Source: Siphonodentalium dalli
Lineage: Eukaryota; Mollusca; Scaphopoda; Gadilida; Siphonodentaliidae
Assembly: GCA_032622095.1 (NCBI GenBank)
Contig: CP136063.1
Coordinates: forward strand, 26,538,987-26,602,986
DNA: 64,000 bases
Direction: 5' to 3'
Each line of letters starts with the position of its first letter. Positions within the stretch are counted from its first letter, which is position 1. Below the pieces are notes generated by a model. The model saw nothing but the letters and a program-made list of their open reading frames with translations, was not told the DNA's origin and did no database searches. A program made the translations under genes and the position numbers. Below, one piece after another: positions 23,719 through 36,000 of the stretch.

Positions 23719-24100
23719 GTCGCGGTGTGGACATGTCGCGGTGTGGACATTTTTTAAGTTTTATTCGATTTTTTTCATTTTCTGTTTATGTCAGGAGTCC
23801 ATTCGATTTTGTGCATGTTTCTTCGTCCCCTGTGCACTATTTGAGCCATTTTGGAGCCATATTCAGACATGTTTACTGGTCCTTTGATAGCGTCGCGGTG
23901 TGGACATTAATAAAGGTTCGCTGATGGGTACCCTTACTTTCGTCTCATTCTCTATGTCTTTCAATTCTTTATATTGTCGAAATATCTTCAAAACAAATTG
24001 GCAAAAGGCAAAACTTTTGAATTCGTATGTTCGGTAGTCACTCTTACTCCACATGGAACATAGGTGGCCTATTTTGAAACTGGTGTCGCGGTGTGGACAT
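23719..24100 (+). repeat. Four copies of a 16-bp motif near transposon end
   Basis: GTCGCGGTGTGGACAT occurs exactly at 23719-23734, 23735-23750, 23892-23907 and 24085-24100, within 0.8 kb of the right tip. It is GC-rich against AT-rich surroundings. It may be an enhancer-like transposase binding site. Confidence 0.7.
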
Positions 24101-24499
24101 TTCTCGAGACAGGCGATTTTCGATGTTTCAGAGTCAAAATTTATGTCAAACCACGAAAATCTTGCACCAATATGGATATTCACTGATAAAGAGTCATATA
24201 AATAACATAACTTTGCATGTTATTGGTCAATTAGATGTAAGATAACTTACTGGGAGTAAAATGAAATTTCCGCACGAGGCGGTGAGACAGCCCGATTTGG
24301 GTGTTTTCCCATTGTTTTGACCATGTTACTAAAGACATGGGTTGAGATATTACAATATTTTTATATCAAAATGTCGCGCCGCATGCTCATCAGTGAAATG
24401 AAATGTCATTATAAATCTTTTGTGTGGAACAATCATATATTTATGGAACAATTGTACTCGAGACACACATTTGCTCGTTTAATGGAGAATCGCCCATAC

Positions 24500-25470
24500 A
24501 TGCTGATTTTTCCTTTCGATCCTTATTCTTATTGGGACCCACGTACACCCACCCCGCGTCCAAATTGTTTTCCGTTTTCGGCAGTTTTTCCCGACCATTT
24601 TTGGATACCCACCTCCTTTTAACACTAAAACAGAGATTTGTTGGCCCCATCGGTCACCCACCCACCCCGGCATACGTGCGGAAAAATCCCCCCTACAATA
24701 TTAATTAATGACATTTAATAATGTTGTCATTAAAAGCCTACTTCTGTAGAATTATGTAAAGTTCATGCAGTTCAAAAGTCCTGTCTATAAATCAATATGT
24801 AAATGGTATATGGAGTTTAATTCGCATGGCATATAGGCCTATCCATGGTTAGGCCTATTGTTGATACGTTTAATTTATATCAAGTCAGCAGATCTAGTCT
24901 AATATTGACGATAAGTGCTCTATGTGCTGTTATCGTAGTATTTACCCCCCCCCCCCCCCCCCACTCTGATGTCATAATATCTAAATCCGGTGAGAGTCTA
25001 GAACTAAGCATACGATTGGCTAAAAGCCAACACGTGAATGTGTGCGCATGCGCAGATTCTTTCCGGTAATATTATCGGCTGCATTTTATTTGAAAACAAC
25101 AATCATTTTTACGAAAATAATGGCGAGGAAAGCCAAAAACAGTTCAACAATTGGCAAAAAGAACAAAGAAACTATACACGCTAGAGATATACCATGATAG
25201 GTCGAGTCAGAATTCGGCGAATAATTACGCAAATAGACGAAGTTTACGAACTTTGCTGAGTTTGCTCCCGGTGACATTGAGTCATTGACTGAGAAATTCA
25301 ATGTCATTCACTCAATCACAGTTTTTTATCACTGTCATTGTCGACAACTGTTACAGTCAACACTACTGAGTACAGTACAGCAGTCAAGTGGAATCACGCT
25401 GACACTGGAAGCATAATCGTCGCATATAAATTATAACTGATGGACACCGGTCGACTGATTCAGTTAAGAG
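24500..25470. other. Unassigned unit sequence
   Basis: Shared with copy 2 (33300-34270). It includes a run of C at about 24945-24962 whose length differs from the other copy (33752-33772). No gene is recognised. Confidence 0.4.
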
Positions 25471-26352
25471 TCAGACAGAGATTCATGGCATGATCTAGTT
25501 GGTGGACCCAACTATGATTATGAACTAATCAAAAACAGAGCTAGACGCTTGGTGGACCCAACTAATCAAACAGAGCTAGATGCTATGCTCTGATAATAAA
25601 AGTCAGGTTTACCGACTAGACATGATCAATCAATTTCAGTGATTGATCTCTCGCATGTTGCATTCATTGTTTGCATTTTGCAAAGCGAATTTCAATCATC
25701 CACTTGTTACTTGACTCTTGAGACAAGTTGAGTCGAGACTGGCAGAGTGCTTGTATTACGGGACAAAACTAATTCTGTTGGAGGGAGAGAGACGATGCGA
25801 TACATGCAGTGTGCATTGGAATTTGGATCTCAGTGACAATCAATGTGACATCACTCATCAGAACTGACAGAAGAAAAAAAACTGGAATCGGTCATAGTAC
25901 TCTTAGTCATACTCATAGTCATAGACTCATACTAGTAGTCATACAAAGTTCCCCATGTGTGCAGCAGCTTCATCAAAACACTTTCAGAGCATATCCACAA
26001 AGTTGAACACTTTACATTACAACTTACTAAAAGTTACTTTAATATTACAAGAACTTACACAGTTAGTCAGTTACTGTGCATGTGACACTCACTGTGACAC
26101 TGGCCTCAACACAGCCGTGCACATGACATAGTGCTTGCTGAGTATATACTTTACATGTACACTGTACTAGTATTTAAAGACATGACCAAAATTTGGCAAA
26201 AAGGATAATTAATGTTCCTATAGAGACTTAGAGGTACCATACCGTCCATACGGTATATGAATATGTGTTTCTTTAGATGGGATGTGGCTGACAGTGACAG
26301 ACCATTTCACGGATAGCGAGAATGATGCATTCTGGTATCCAAACATGGACTT

Positions 26353-26918
26353 CAGCCAGAGTAGAGTTCATGGCATGATCTATAAATAAGGTTCCTTGGC
26401 TCAATCAATATATTTCTTAAATCTGTGGCCATCTGCCGATTGACTATCTTCAAGCTATTCTCTTCCCTTTAGCCAAGTTTAGGCTTTTAGGTTGAATTTA
26501 ACTCCTTTTATTAGATTATGATGTCCATATAGACCATTTCACGGATAAGTATCCAAACACACACATTTGATTATCTCCCGGATGCAATTACTATTTTATA
26601 TTAAGAGTGGGTCCATAAAACTAATTATAACTTGTTAAATTATATCCCCAGCAACAAGGGAGAGATGAAGGAACAAAGAATTGCGATATTAAGGACTATA
26701 CCTATATTGTTGAAAAGAGTTCTCATAAAATTACAAAAAAATATAGGTAGTCTTAATTTCCTTAAACATATTTACAGTGGGTCTAAAGACCTAAAGGGAA
26801 GAGAATAGCTTGAAGACAGATTGTCAGCTCATTTGATTTCAATTGGCCACAGATTTATGAAATATATTGATTGAGCCAAAGAACCAAATCTATAGATCAT
26901 GCCATGAATCTCTTCTCT
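26353..26918. mobile_element. Inverted-repeat element with GCCAGAGTAGAG ends
   Basis: Arms at about 26353-26478 and 26797-26918 are inverted copies. Both hold TTCATGGCATGATCTATA, TTGGCTCAATCAATATATTTC and TCTTCAAGCTATTCTCTTCC. The span resembles a MITE of about 570 bp. Related motif copies stand alone at 13847, 25473 and 27175. Target duplications could not be set. A second copy is at about 35163-35728. Confidence 0.55.
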
Positions 26919-27350
26919 GGCCGATGCTCGAAGAGATCATATTCCACCAGTACAAAACCCGGGAACTTTTTACAGTTTTAACAGGGAACCTTATAAATAT
27001 AAAAATAACGTGGGAAATGTATTTTCTTTGTTAATTTACCGGTACCTGTTGCTTAATTTATTCATTGGTACCTGATGTTCCCAGCTCGAAATTACATTTA
27101 ACCTTTAAGTAACTTTAAACGTTCCCAACTTCCCAGGTTTTGAACTGGTGGAATACGATCTCTACGGGTGTCAGCCAGAGTAGAGATTCATGGCATGATC
27201 TAACTAATCTATAGATAATTTATATATTATTAGTGAAAGTATTTTATCAGTTTAAACCATTGATTCCCTTGATTATTGTATTGCCATCTTAGTACGAGTC
27301 ATTGAATTTTGTACATGGATGCATGCCCATCTACGGTACTAGTACACTTA

Positions 27351-29326
27351 TTATACCTCCCACAACGAAGTTGGGGGGGGGGGTATACTGGAGTCAGCTT
27401 GTCTGTCGGTCTGTCCGTAGACACAAATTTGTCTGGAGTTTTTCTCAGTCGTTTTTTTATCAATTTCCGTGAAACTTGGCACAGACATCAACCACCATGG
27501 TGGAGTTATCCTCCCTTTTTCAACTTAGAAAATTTTCGCAAAATGTAAAAAGAATTCGGAGCTTTTTTATTCATACATTTTTCGGTCAATTTTGAAAAAA
27601 ACTTGACTCAGATATTTAGTACCACGGGAACCAGTACACCTGCGATTATGACGTCTGTCCGACATTTTTTGGTGGAGTTATCTCCCTTTTTCAACTTAGA
27701 ATTTTTTTTTTTTGTCCGAGCTTTTATTCCTACATTTTTAGGTCAATGTTTTTTTAATCTTGGCAGTAATATTTAGTACCATGGGAACCTGTGCATCTGC
27801 GATTATGATGTCTGTCCGACTTTTTCTTGTGGAGTTATTCCCCTTTTTTGACTTAGAAATTTTTGCAACATGCATAATTTTGTCCAAGCTTTTATTCCCA
27901 CATTTTTCGGTCAATAGGTTTAAGATTAGGGTTAGGGTTGTGCACCTGCAATGAGAATGCAAAACACAGGTATGATTTGATTCGATATTCGTTTCGTGTC
28001 GATTTAGACACTTACTCTCGGGCTCCAAATAAAAGTGCAGGCCCAAATAATAGTGCAGGGAGGAAATTACATTTAAAGTTAATAAAAGTGCAGACCCAAA
28101 TAATAGAACAGGGGGAACTCTGAGCAAAACATCAACATAACTGTGGTAAACAATTATTTTTATATAGTATGTGGCATGTGGTGTTTTGTTCAATATTTAA
28201 ATGTTCACATATATGCCATATACTTGAATATGTACATGCATAAAGTTATAAGCTCATCATTTTGATATCAGAATCATGTAGAAATCTTGAGTTTGTGACG
28301 ATTTCTTTTTTCATAGCCTCAAAATTAATAAACGTGCAGACCCAAATAAGCACCATGCAGGGGGGATATTTCCCAAGAAAATAATAAACGTGCATGCATG
28401 TTTATTTGGAGCCCAAGAGTAAGACCTCATTTACAAAGTTGGAATGTACACTCACACTTAGTGGCAAGATGCTGCCACTGTTGGACTTGTACACTTCGTT
28501 GTAAGTGTATACTCACACTTCGTTGTAAGTGTACACTTGGAGCATAAATCTCCCTACACTTATGACACACTTGGGAAATGTGCCTTAAAGTTCCTACTAT
28601 TTAATAATAATTATAACCCCCCCCCTCCCCCCTGCCGCCGCAATGAAGTTAGGGGGTGTATACTGGAGTTCGTCCGTGGACATAAACCACCATGTGAACC
28701 TATGCACCTGCGATTATGACCTTTATGACTTTTTTTGGTGGAGTTTTTCCCCCCTTTTTCGACTTAGAAATTTTTCGCAAGATGTATAATTTTGTCCGAG
28801 CTTTTATTCCTACATTTTTAGGTAAATTTTTGTTTAACTTGGCACAGATATATAGTACCATGATAACCTGCGATTGTGATGTCTGTCCGTCAGTGTCCGA
28901 CATTTATTGGTGGAGTTATCCCCCTTTTTTTACTTAGAATTTTTTTTTGCAACATTCCTAAATTTGTCCGAACTTTTATTCCTACATTTTTAGGTCAATG
29001 TTTTTTAATCTTGGCACTCACATTTAGTACCATGGGAACCTGTGCACCTGCGATTATGATGTCTGTTCGACTTTTTTTGTGGAGTTATTCCCCTTTTTCG
29101 ACTTAGAACATTTTTGCAACATGCATAATTAAGGTCTGAGCTTTTATTCCTACATTTTTCGGTCAATAGCTTTAAGATTAGGGTTATGTACTGCAATGTG
29201 AACTGTTATATTATTATTTTAACTAAATATTTACTGATTTACTGACATGTGAAACATCTTAGTATTTAAAAAACGGGGCGGGGGTATCCTTAGTCCCATT
29301 GGGACAGTCAAGTCACACCTCTAGTT
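27351..29326 (+). repeat. Tandem-array element with hairpin end, copy 1
   Basis: Begins TTATACCTCCCACAACG with a G run and a TCTGTCGGTCTGTCCG stretch. It continues with about six units of roughly 160-190 bp. Each holds GTGGAGTTATCCCCC, TTTCGACTTAGAA, TTTTATTCCTACATTTTT and CACCTGCGATTATGATG. It ends with GGGGTATCC, the hairpin GTCCCATTGGGAC (29293-29305) and CACCTCTAGTT. Unit core plus a fixed end with a hairpin resembles non-autonomous Helentron (pearl-like) elements of molluscs. It is interrupted by the element at about 28013-28413. Confidence 0.6.
28013..28413. mobile_element. MITE with TTACTCTCGGGCTCC ends
   Basis: The left tip TTACTCTCGGGCTCCAAAT and the complemented right tip TTACTCTTGGGCTCCAAAT match at 18 of 19 positions. 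Interior words AAAGTGCAG and ACCCAAATAA repeat in both halves. It splits the array at 27351-29326. The short flanking repeat is ambiguous (GAC on both sides). Confidence 0.6.
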
Positions 29327-29654
29327 CCAACTGAAAATACATATGTATGCTGATATTTCTCACTGATATGTGCAGCAAATTTACAGCCTTAAGGATGCAC
29401 AGAATGGTCAAATCTGCAGCTATTGGCTTTAATCAATAAATTTGAAAAATGATCAAAGAAATATGGGTTGATACAAAAATCAGATTTGGCACTGAAATGA
29501 TTAAAGCACTAAATTGTCATTGTTTCAAAATAAATAATTATGTTTGTAACTTATTTGTTGTTATTACTAAATGTCTTGCAACTGCCATTTTACTATGTAC
29601 TTCTTTTAATTAGGTCCCTTACTTAATTGTACAGGTTGCTTCATTGCCAGATTC

Positions 29655-30097
29655 AAGCTAATATTAGGCTAAATATTAGCTAGATATTAACTAGAATATA
29701 GCTAGATGTTAGCTAATATTATACTAGATACCAGCTAAAAGATAGCTAGATTTTAACTAGAATATAGCTAGATTCTGGCTAATACTGTACTAAATACTAT
29801 AGCTAGAAAATATAGCTAGATAATGGCTGATATATTTAGCTAACATTTAGTTATATTCTAGTTAAAATTTAGCCATTTCAGCTGGTTTCTGCAGCCGGCA
29901 TCCAGACCATACTAAATCTTAGCTAAAAATTAGCTATAGCTAAAAATTAGCTAATTTATGTAACTAAAAAGTAGCTAATTGTTAGCTAGATTATGGCTAA
30001 ATAGCTCATTTGCATAACTAACTAAAAAGTAGCTAAATCTTAGCTAGATTCTAGCTAAATAACTAATTAGCATAGTTGAAACGGCTAAAAGATAGCT
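29655..30097. repeat. TAGCTA-rich arm, truncated inner copy
   Basis: Same sequence as 38473-38930 apart from small indels. It ends abruptly at the duplication junction with GATAGCT and lacks the terminal 183 bp that lead to TGGTAGGGG at 39113. It marks where copy 1 was joined to copy 2. Confidence 0.8.
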
Positions 30098-33000
30098 GGT
30101 CTGGTGCCACAAAAATAGAAGGAAAACTGAATTTTCTAAAAAAAAATATGAATTGTTTAAGTCGAAAAAGGGTCATAACTCTCACAAAAATTATCCGATT
30201 GAACAGATTGAACCGCAATTTTACCTTGACCTGTATTGCGATATTGGTAATACACAAAAAAAACGGGTTTTGCAAATAAACAATCCAAAATCAAGTTATC
30301 ATCTGGAAACCAAAAAAAGTAGCAGAAAACCTGAATTTTCTAAGTCCAAAAAGGGGCGTAACTCTGGAAAAAATGGGCGGACGAAACCACGGCTATGGGG
30401 AAATCTTGTCCCCCCGGCTGGTACGTCTATTGGCATACCAAAGATCAACTGAATTGAATTAGCGAAACCAAAGTTATGAGTTGAAACGTTCATATGCCAC
30501 AGAAAACTGAATTTTCTAAGTCCAAAAAGGGGCGTAACTCTGGAAAAAATGGGCGGACGAAACTGCAGTTATGGGGAAATCTTGTCCCCCCGGCTGGTCT
30601 ATTAGCATACCAAAGATCAACTGAATTGAGTTAGCGAAACCAAAGTTATGAGTTGAAACGTTCGTACGGACGGAAGGACGGACGGACGGAGGGCTCCACT
30701 ATATACCCCCAAATCTCCATCGGAGATCGGGGGCATAATAAGCTTTGTTCTATGCGGCTTAATAATAAATATGAACTTTTTCAATTATGAAATTATTTCG
30801 TTTTCGGTTATTTTTATTCTAATAGTAATAAACTTAATTAAAATTTTGTGCTAAAATAAAAAAGATTTGCATTTGCATATTGTGTTTTTGGGCATTTTAG
30901 TAATCCATATACAATTTATTAACTGCAATAATTTTTGTCATAGAAACAATGAAAATTGGTCCGTTATCGTGTATTTTGAAATCTGCGTATCAAAGCGTCA
31001 ATGATTGTGTTTCCAACCAGACTTGCAGATTTCCCCGGGGTGATTATATTTCAATGTTTATATATTGCGATATCGACTCACAAAAGTCACAGAAAAACAT
31101 GCAATTTCGAGTGGGATCTTCACCTATAGTGAAGTATATTATTAAGGAACATGCAGCTATATATAACTATATAAGAAATATATTCCCCATATTACCTTTT
31201 CGACTTTATTATAAGGTTCCCTGTCAAAACTTCAAAAAGTTCCCAGATTTTATACTGTTGCAATATGATCTCAACGGGCATTAGCCAGAGTAGAGATTCA
31301 TGGCATGAGCTATGTCGATTTCCGAAATGATCCGGGGGCCCGTCGAGAAAAAGACGAGCAAAAAAACAAACACTGAACACAATCAAACAAAGGGGGGAAT
31401 CTTCCATGAGAAACTATTTTCTTTCTTTTCATGTTCACTGTCATTGAATCGTATACAATGAGGGTGCCAAAGGAATTTAAGGAATGGTCATTTTAGTAAA
31501 CGAACATACCATTTGAACGACTTTGATATGTCGCCGATCAACTCGCGCAGCAGTCAATTGATGTCTCAAATAAATTGTTCTCAATATATATATACGCCTA
31601 TATATAGATACATGCATATATAGGTACCGGTGAATGACCTCAGTTTTAAGCGGATTAACCGTTTGATATAATTTATCCATTCCTTGTCAAGTTTGAGGTA
31701 TCTATCACACCTCAACAAGAAAAGGGGACATTCAAACAATATAAAGTTTCATTTTTGTCGAACACTCCGAAAAGGACCGGGATATACGAAAGAGTGAATT
31801 TATTATCGTCGTATAGATGAACGCTCTCCGTTGCACGACATGTAGCATGATGGTTAATTATAATCCCCAACACGCGGAAATAATTTTAGATAGCCGCGGA
31901 TAGGGCTATGTTTAATTATTCTATATTCTCTGAGCATTTGGTGTGAAAAAAATTCCCAATAAAACTATTTTTATATCTGGTGTTTTCTGACCGCAAAACT
32001 TCAACATTAATGCAGTTAACACAATTAAATTGTGACTGTTTCCGTCTATATTTTGTCGCATAAAATCAATATACAATTACTATATATGAGTAGGCCTAGT
32101 TAGAATTTGTTTTTAACATTCTCGGAGAGTTATATGACATGTACCTGATATTTGTTTAAAATTTCACACAAAAACTATCAAAAATAATAAAGTTTAACTT
32201 TATATAGGCCTGTACTAGGGGAAACCCGGACAAAGCGGATCGCCCGGGCAAAGCCGATCACCTTTATTATTTCAATATACTATCAAATTATTCCTTATCT
32301 ATCCGTATTTTAGAATAAGGTCGTTTCGTGTTGGGTTAGTTTTTATACTTTTCCACAGAGAACAAGGTATATTAAAAGTTTGTAGCCCAGTAGAACATTT
32401 TCGTCGACATTTTTTCGATTTTACCAAATTTATAATTATTGTGCGTTTGCGCATATCTATTGCGCAGGTCGACGATCACATACCCATCTACCCGAATAAA
32501 TGTTGTCGATGTCTTAGGCAATACATGTGTAAAATAAGACAATATGTCAATTTGCTAAATTCGATAGGACACCCGCGTAATGCCCCGGACTGTAAAAAGA
32601 TGTGCTGTGGGCAAAGCGGATCGGGCAAAGCGGATCATTCACAACATGACTAACTTCCGGTACACATGCGTAGATTAAGTGAATTTGGACAATTTTAATA
32701 AGATGGGTCGACAAAACTCGTGCCTTGTCGGAGCATGACCATAATTGAAAAATTGGAACGTTTGGAAAAATGCAATTTTAATTATTTGCAATAAATATGT
32801 ATGATTGTCATAAATAAAACTGAAAAATATATGATTAGTTGAGTAGTATTGCATTTTCAGAAGGATTCGTTTGCTGATCCGCTTTGCCCGATGTGGTGAT
32901 CCGATTTGCCCGACGGCCGGGCAAAGCGGATCAAAATTAAAAATCACCATATAGCAACCAAACCAATAGATGTATCTGAATGCATCCTACGCCAAATGTT

Positions 33001-36000
33001 ATGCCATCATGATTAGAAACTGACTGTGCTAATATGTCTGATTGCCGGTTGCATTTTGTACAAGAAAACCTTAATTACGTGATCCGCTTTGCCCGGGTCT
33101 CCCCTACGCGTGTTGTCGACCGCTGTAAATCTCTTATAGTAGGCCTAAATGCATATATGTGGCTTTCCTCCCACGTGTTAATGTTTGTGGAATTTATATA
33201 TCCCATATATAGCCTATGCATAATGCATCATTCTCGCTATCATAAAAATGGTCCTCTGATCGGGGCGGGGGGGGGGGATTTTCAGGCATGTGCACGTATA
33301 CATGCTGATTTTTCCTTTCGATCCTTATTCTTATTGGGACCCACGTACACCCACCCCGCGTCCAAATTGTTTTCCGTTTTCGGCAGTTTTTCCCGACCAT
33401 TTTTGGACACCCACCTCCTTTTAACACTAAAACAGAGATTTGTTGGCCCCATCGGTCACCCACCCACCCCGGCATACGTGCGGAAAAATCCCCCCTACAA
33501 TATTAATTAATGACATTTAATAATGTTGTCATTAAAAGCCTACTTCTGTAGAATTATGTAAAGTTCATGCAGTTCAAAAGTCCTGTCTATAAATCAATAT
33601 GTAAATGGTATATGGAGTTTAATTCGCATGGCATATACATGTAGGCCTATCCATGGTTAGGCCTATTGTTGATACGTTTAATTTATATCAAGTCAGCAGA
33701 TCTAGTCTAATATTGACGATAAGTGCTCTATGTGCTGTTATCGTAGTATTTACCCCCCCCCCCCCCCCCCCCACTCTGATGTCATAATATCTAAATCCGG
33801 TGAGAGTCTAGAACTAAGCATACGATTGGCTAAAAGCCAACACGTGAATGTGTGCGCATGCGCAGATTCTTTCCGGTAATATTATCGGCTGCATTTTATT
33901 TGAAAACAACAATCATTTTTACGAAAATAATGGCGAGGAAAGCCAAAAACAGTTCAACAATTGGCAAAAAGAACAAAGAAACTATACACGCTAGAGATAT
34001 ACCATGATAGGAGTCAGAATTCGGCGAATAATTACGCAAATAGACGAAGTTTACGAACTTTGCTGAGTTTGCTCCCGGTGACATTGAGTCATTGACTGAG
34101 AAATTCAATGTCATTCACTCAATCACAGTTTTTTATCACTGTCATTGTCGACAACTGTTACAGTCAACACTACTGAGTACAGTACAGCAGTCAAGTGGAA
34201 TCACACTGACACTGGAAGCATAATCGTCGCATATAAATTATAACTGATGGACACCGGTCGACTGATTCAGTTAAGAGTCAGACAGAGATTCATGGCATGA
34301 TCTAGTTGGTGGACCCAACTATGATTATGAACTAATCAAAAACAGAGCTAGACGCTTGGTGGACCCAACTAATCAAACAGAGCTAGATGCTATGCTCTGA
34401 TAATAAAAGTCAGGTTTACCGACTAGACATGATCAATCAATTTCAGTGATTGATCTCTCGCATGTTGCATTCATTGTTTGCATTTTGCAAAGCGAATTTC
34501 AATCATCCACTTGTTACTTGACTCTTGAGACAAGTTGAGTCGAGACTGGCAGAGTGCTTGTATTACGGGACAAAACTAATTCTGTTGGAGGGAGAGAGAC
34601 GATGCGATACATGCAGTGTGCATTGGAATTTGGATCTCAGTGACAATCAATGTGACATCACTCATCAGAACTGACAGAAGAAAAAAAACTGGAATCGGTC
34701 ATAGTACTCTTAGTCATACTCATAGTCATAGACTCATACTAGTAGTCATACAAAGTTCCCCATGTGTGCAGCAGCTTCATCAAAACACTTTCAGAGCATA
34801 TCCACAAAGTTGAACACTTTACATTACAACTTACTAAAAGTTACTTTAATATTACAAGAACTTACACAGTTAGTCAGTTACTGTGCATGTGACACTCACT
34901 GTGACACTGGCCTCAACAAAGCCGTGCACATGACATAGTGCTTGCTGAGTATATACTTTACATGTACACTGTACTAGTATTTAAAGACATGACCAAAATT
35001 TGGCAAAAAGGATAATTAATGTTCCTATAGAGACTTAATAGAGGTACCATACCGTCCATACGGTATATGAATATGTGTTTCTTTAGATGGGATGTGGCTG
35101 ACAGTGACAGACCATTTCACGGATAGCGAGAATGATGCATTCTGGTATCCAAACATGGACTTCAGCCAGAGTAGAGTTCATGGCATGATCTATAAATAAG
35201 GTTCCTTGGCTCAATCAATATATTTCATAAATCTGTGGCCATCTGCCGATTGACTATCTTCAAGCTATTCTCTTCCCTTTAGCCAAGTTTAGGCTTTTAG
35301 GTTGAATTTAACTCCTTTTATTAGATTATGATGTCCATATAGACCATTTCACGGATAAGTATCCAAACACACACATTTGATTATCTCCCGGATGCAATTA
35401 CTATTTTATATTTAGAGTGGGTCCATAAAACTAATTATAACTTGTTAAATTATATCCCCAGCAACAAGGGAGAGATGAAGGAACAAAGAATTGCGATATT
35501 AAGGACTATACCTATATTGTTGAAAAGAGTTCTCATAAAATTACAAAAAAATATAGGTAGTCTTAATTTCCTTAAACATATTTACAGTGGGTCTAAAGAC
35601 CTAAAGGGAAGAGAATAGCTTGAAGACAGATTGTCAGCTCATTTGATTTCAATTGGCCACAGATTTATGAAATATATTGATTGAGCCAAAGAACCAAATC
35701 TATAGATCATGCCATGAATCTCTTCTCTGGCCGATGCTCGAAGAGATCATATTCCACCAGTACAAAACCCGGGAACTTTTTACAGTTTTAACAGGGAACC
35801 TTATAAATATAAAAATAACGTGGGAAATGTATTTTCTTTGTTAATTTACCGGTACCTGTTGCTTAATTTATTCATTGGTACCTGATGTTCCCAGCTCGAA
35901 ATTACATTTAACCTTTAAGTAACTTTAAACGTTCCCAACTTCCCAGGTTTTGAACTGGTGGAATACGATCTCTACGGGTGTCAGCCAGAGTAGAGATTCA

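Larger units (their letters stand above)
15864..24495 (-). mobile_element. 8632-bp Sola-like transposon, 4-bp ATAC duplication
   Basis: The left tip GGGTGATTCTCCCTTAAA and the complemented right tip GGGCGATTCTCCATTAAA match at 23 of 27 positions. ATAC flanks both (15860-15863 and 24496-24499). The duplicate copy of the surrounding DNA has the unoccupied site CACGTATACATGCTG with a single ATAC, at 33294-33308. The element carries a three-exon transposase gene on the minus strand. A 4-bp duplication together with a transposase carrying SDG and GHGKG-DG motifs suggests the Sola superfamily; that name is from memory and is the least certain part. Confidence 0.85.
12659..30097. repeat. Large tandem duplication, copy 1 (17.4 kb)
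   Basis: Sequence beginning GGTCTGGTGCCAC at 12659 begins again at 30098, and the offset of 17,439 bases stays constant for over 3 kb. Copy 1 ends at GATAGCT (30097) and copy 2 at the same word (38930). Only a handful of base changes are visible across several kilobases, well under 1 percent by eye. Copy 1 is longer because it holds the 8632-bp transposon at 15864-24495. Confidence 0.95.

Noticed and set aside
27918-27931. TTAGGG repeats as an internal telomere
   Set aside because: Only two units (TTAGGGTTAGGG) occur, within a tandem-array monomer that elsewhere reads TTAGGGTTATG. It is chance variation.
27738-28193. 151-codon minus-strand frame as a gene
   Set aside because: It crosses tandem monomers and a MITE tip, so it is a frame through repeat DNA.
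30097-30098. Duplication junction as a transposon border
   Set aside because: No inverted tips or flanking duplication at the join; it looks like end joining.
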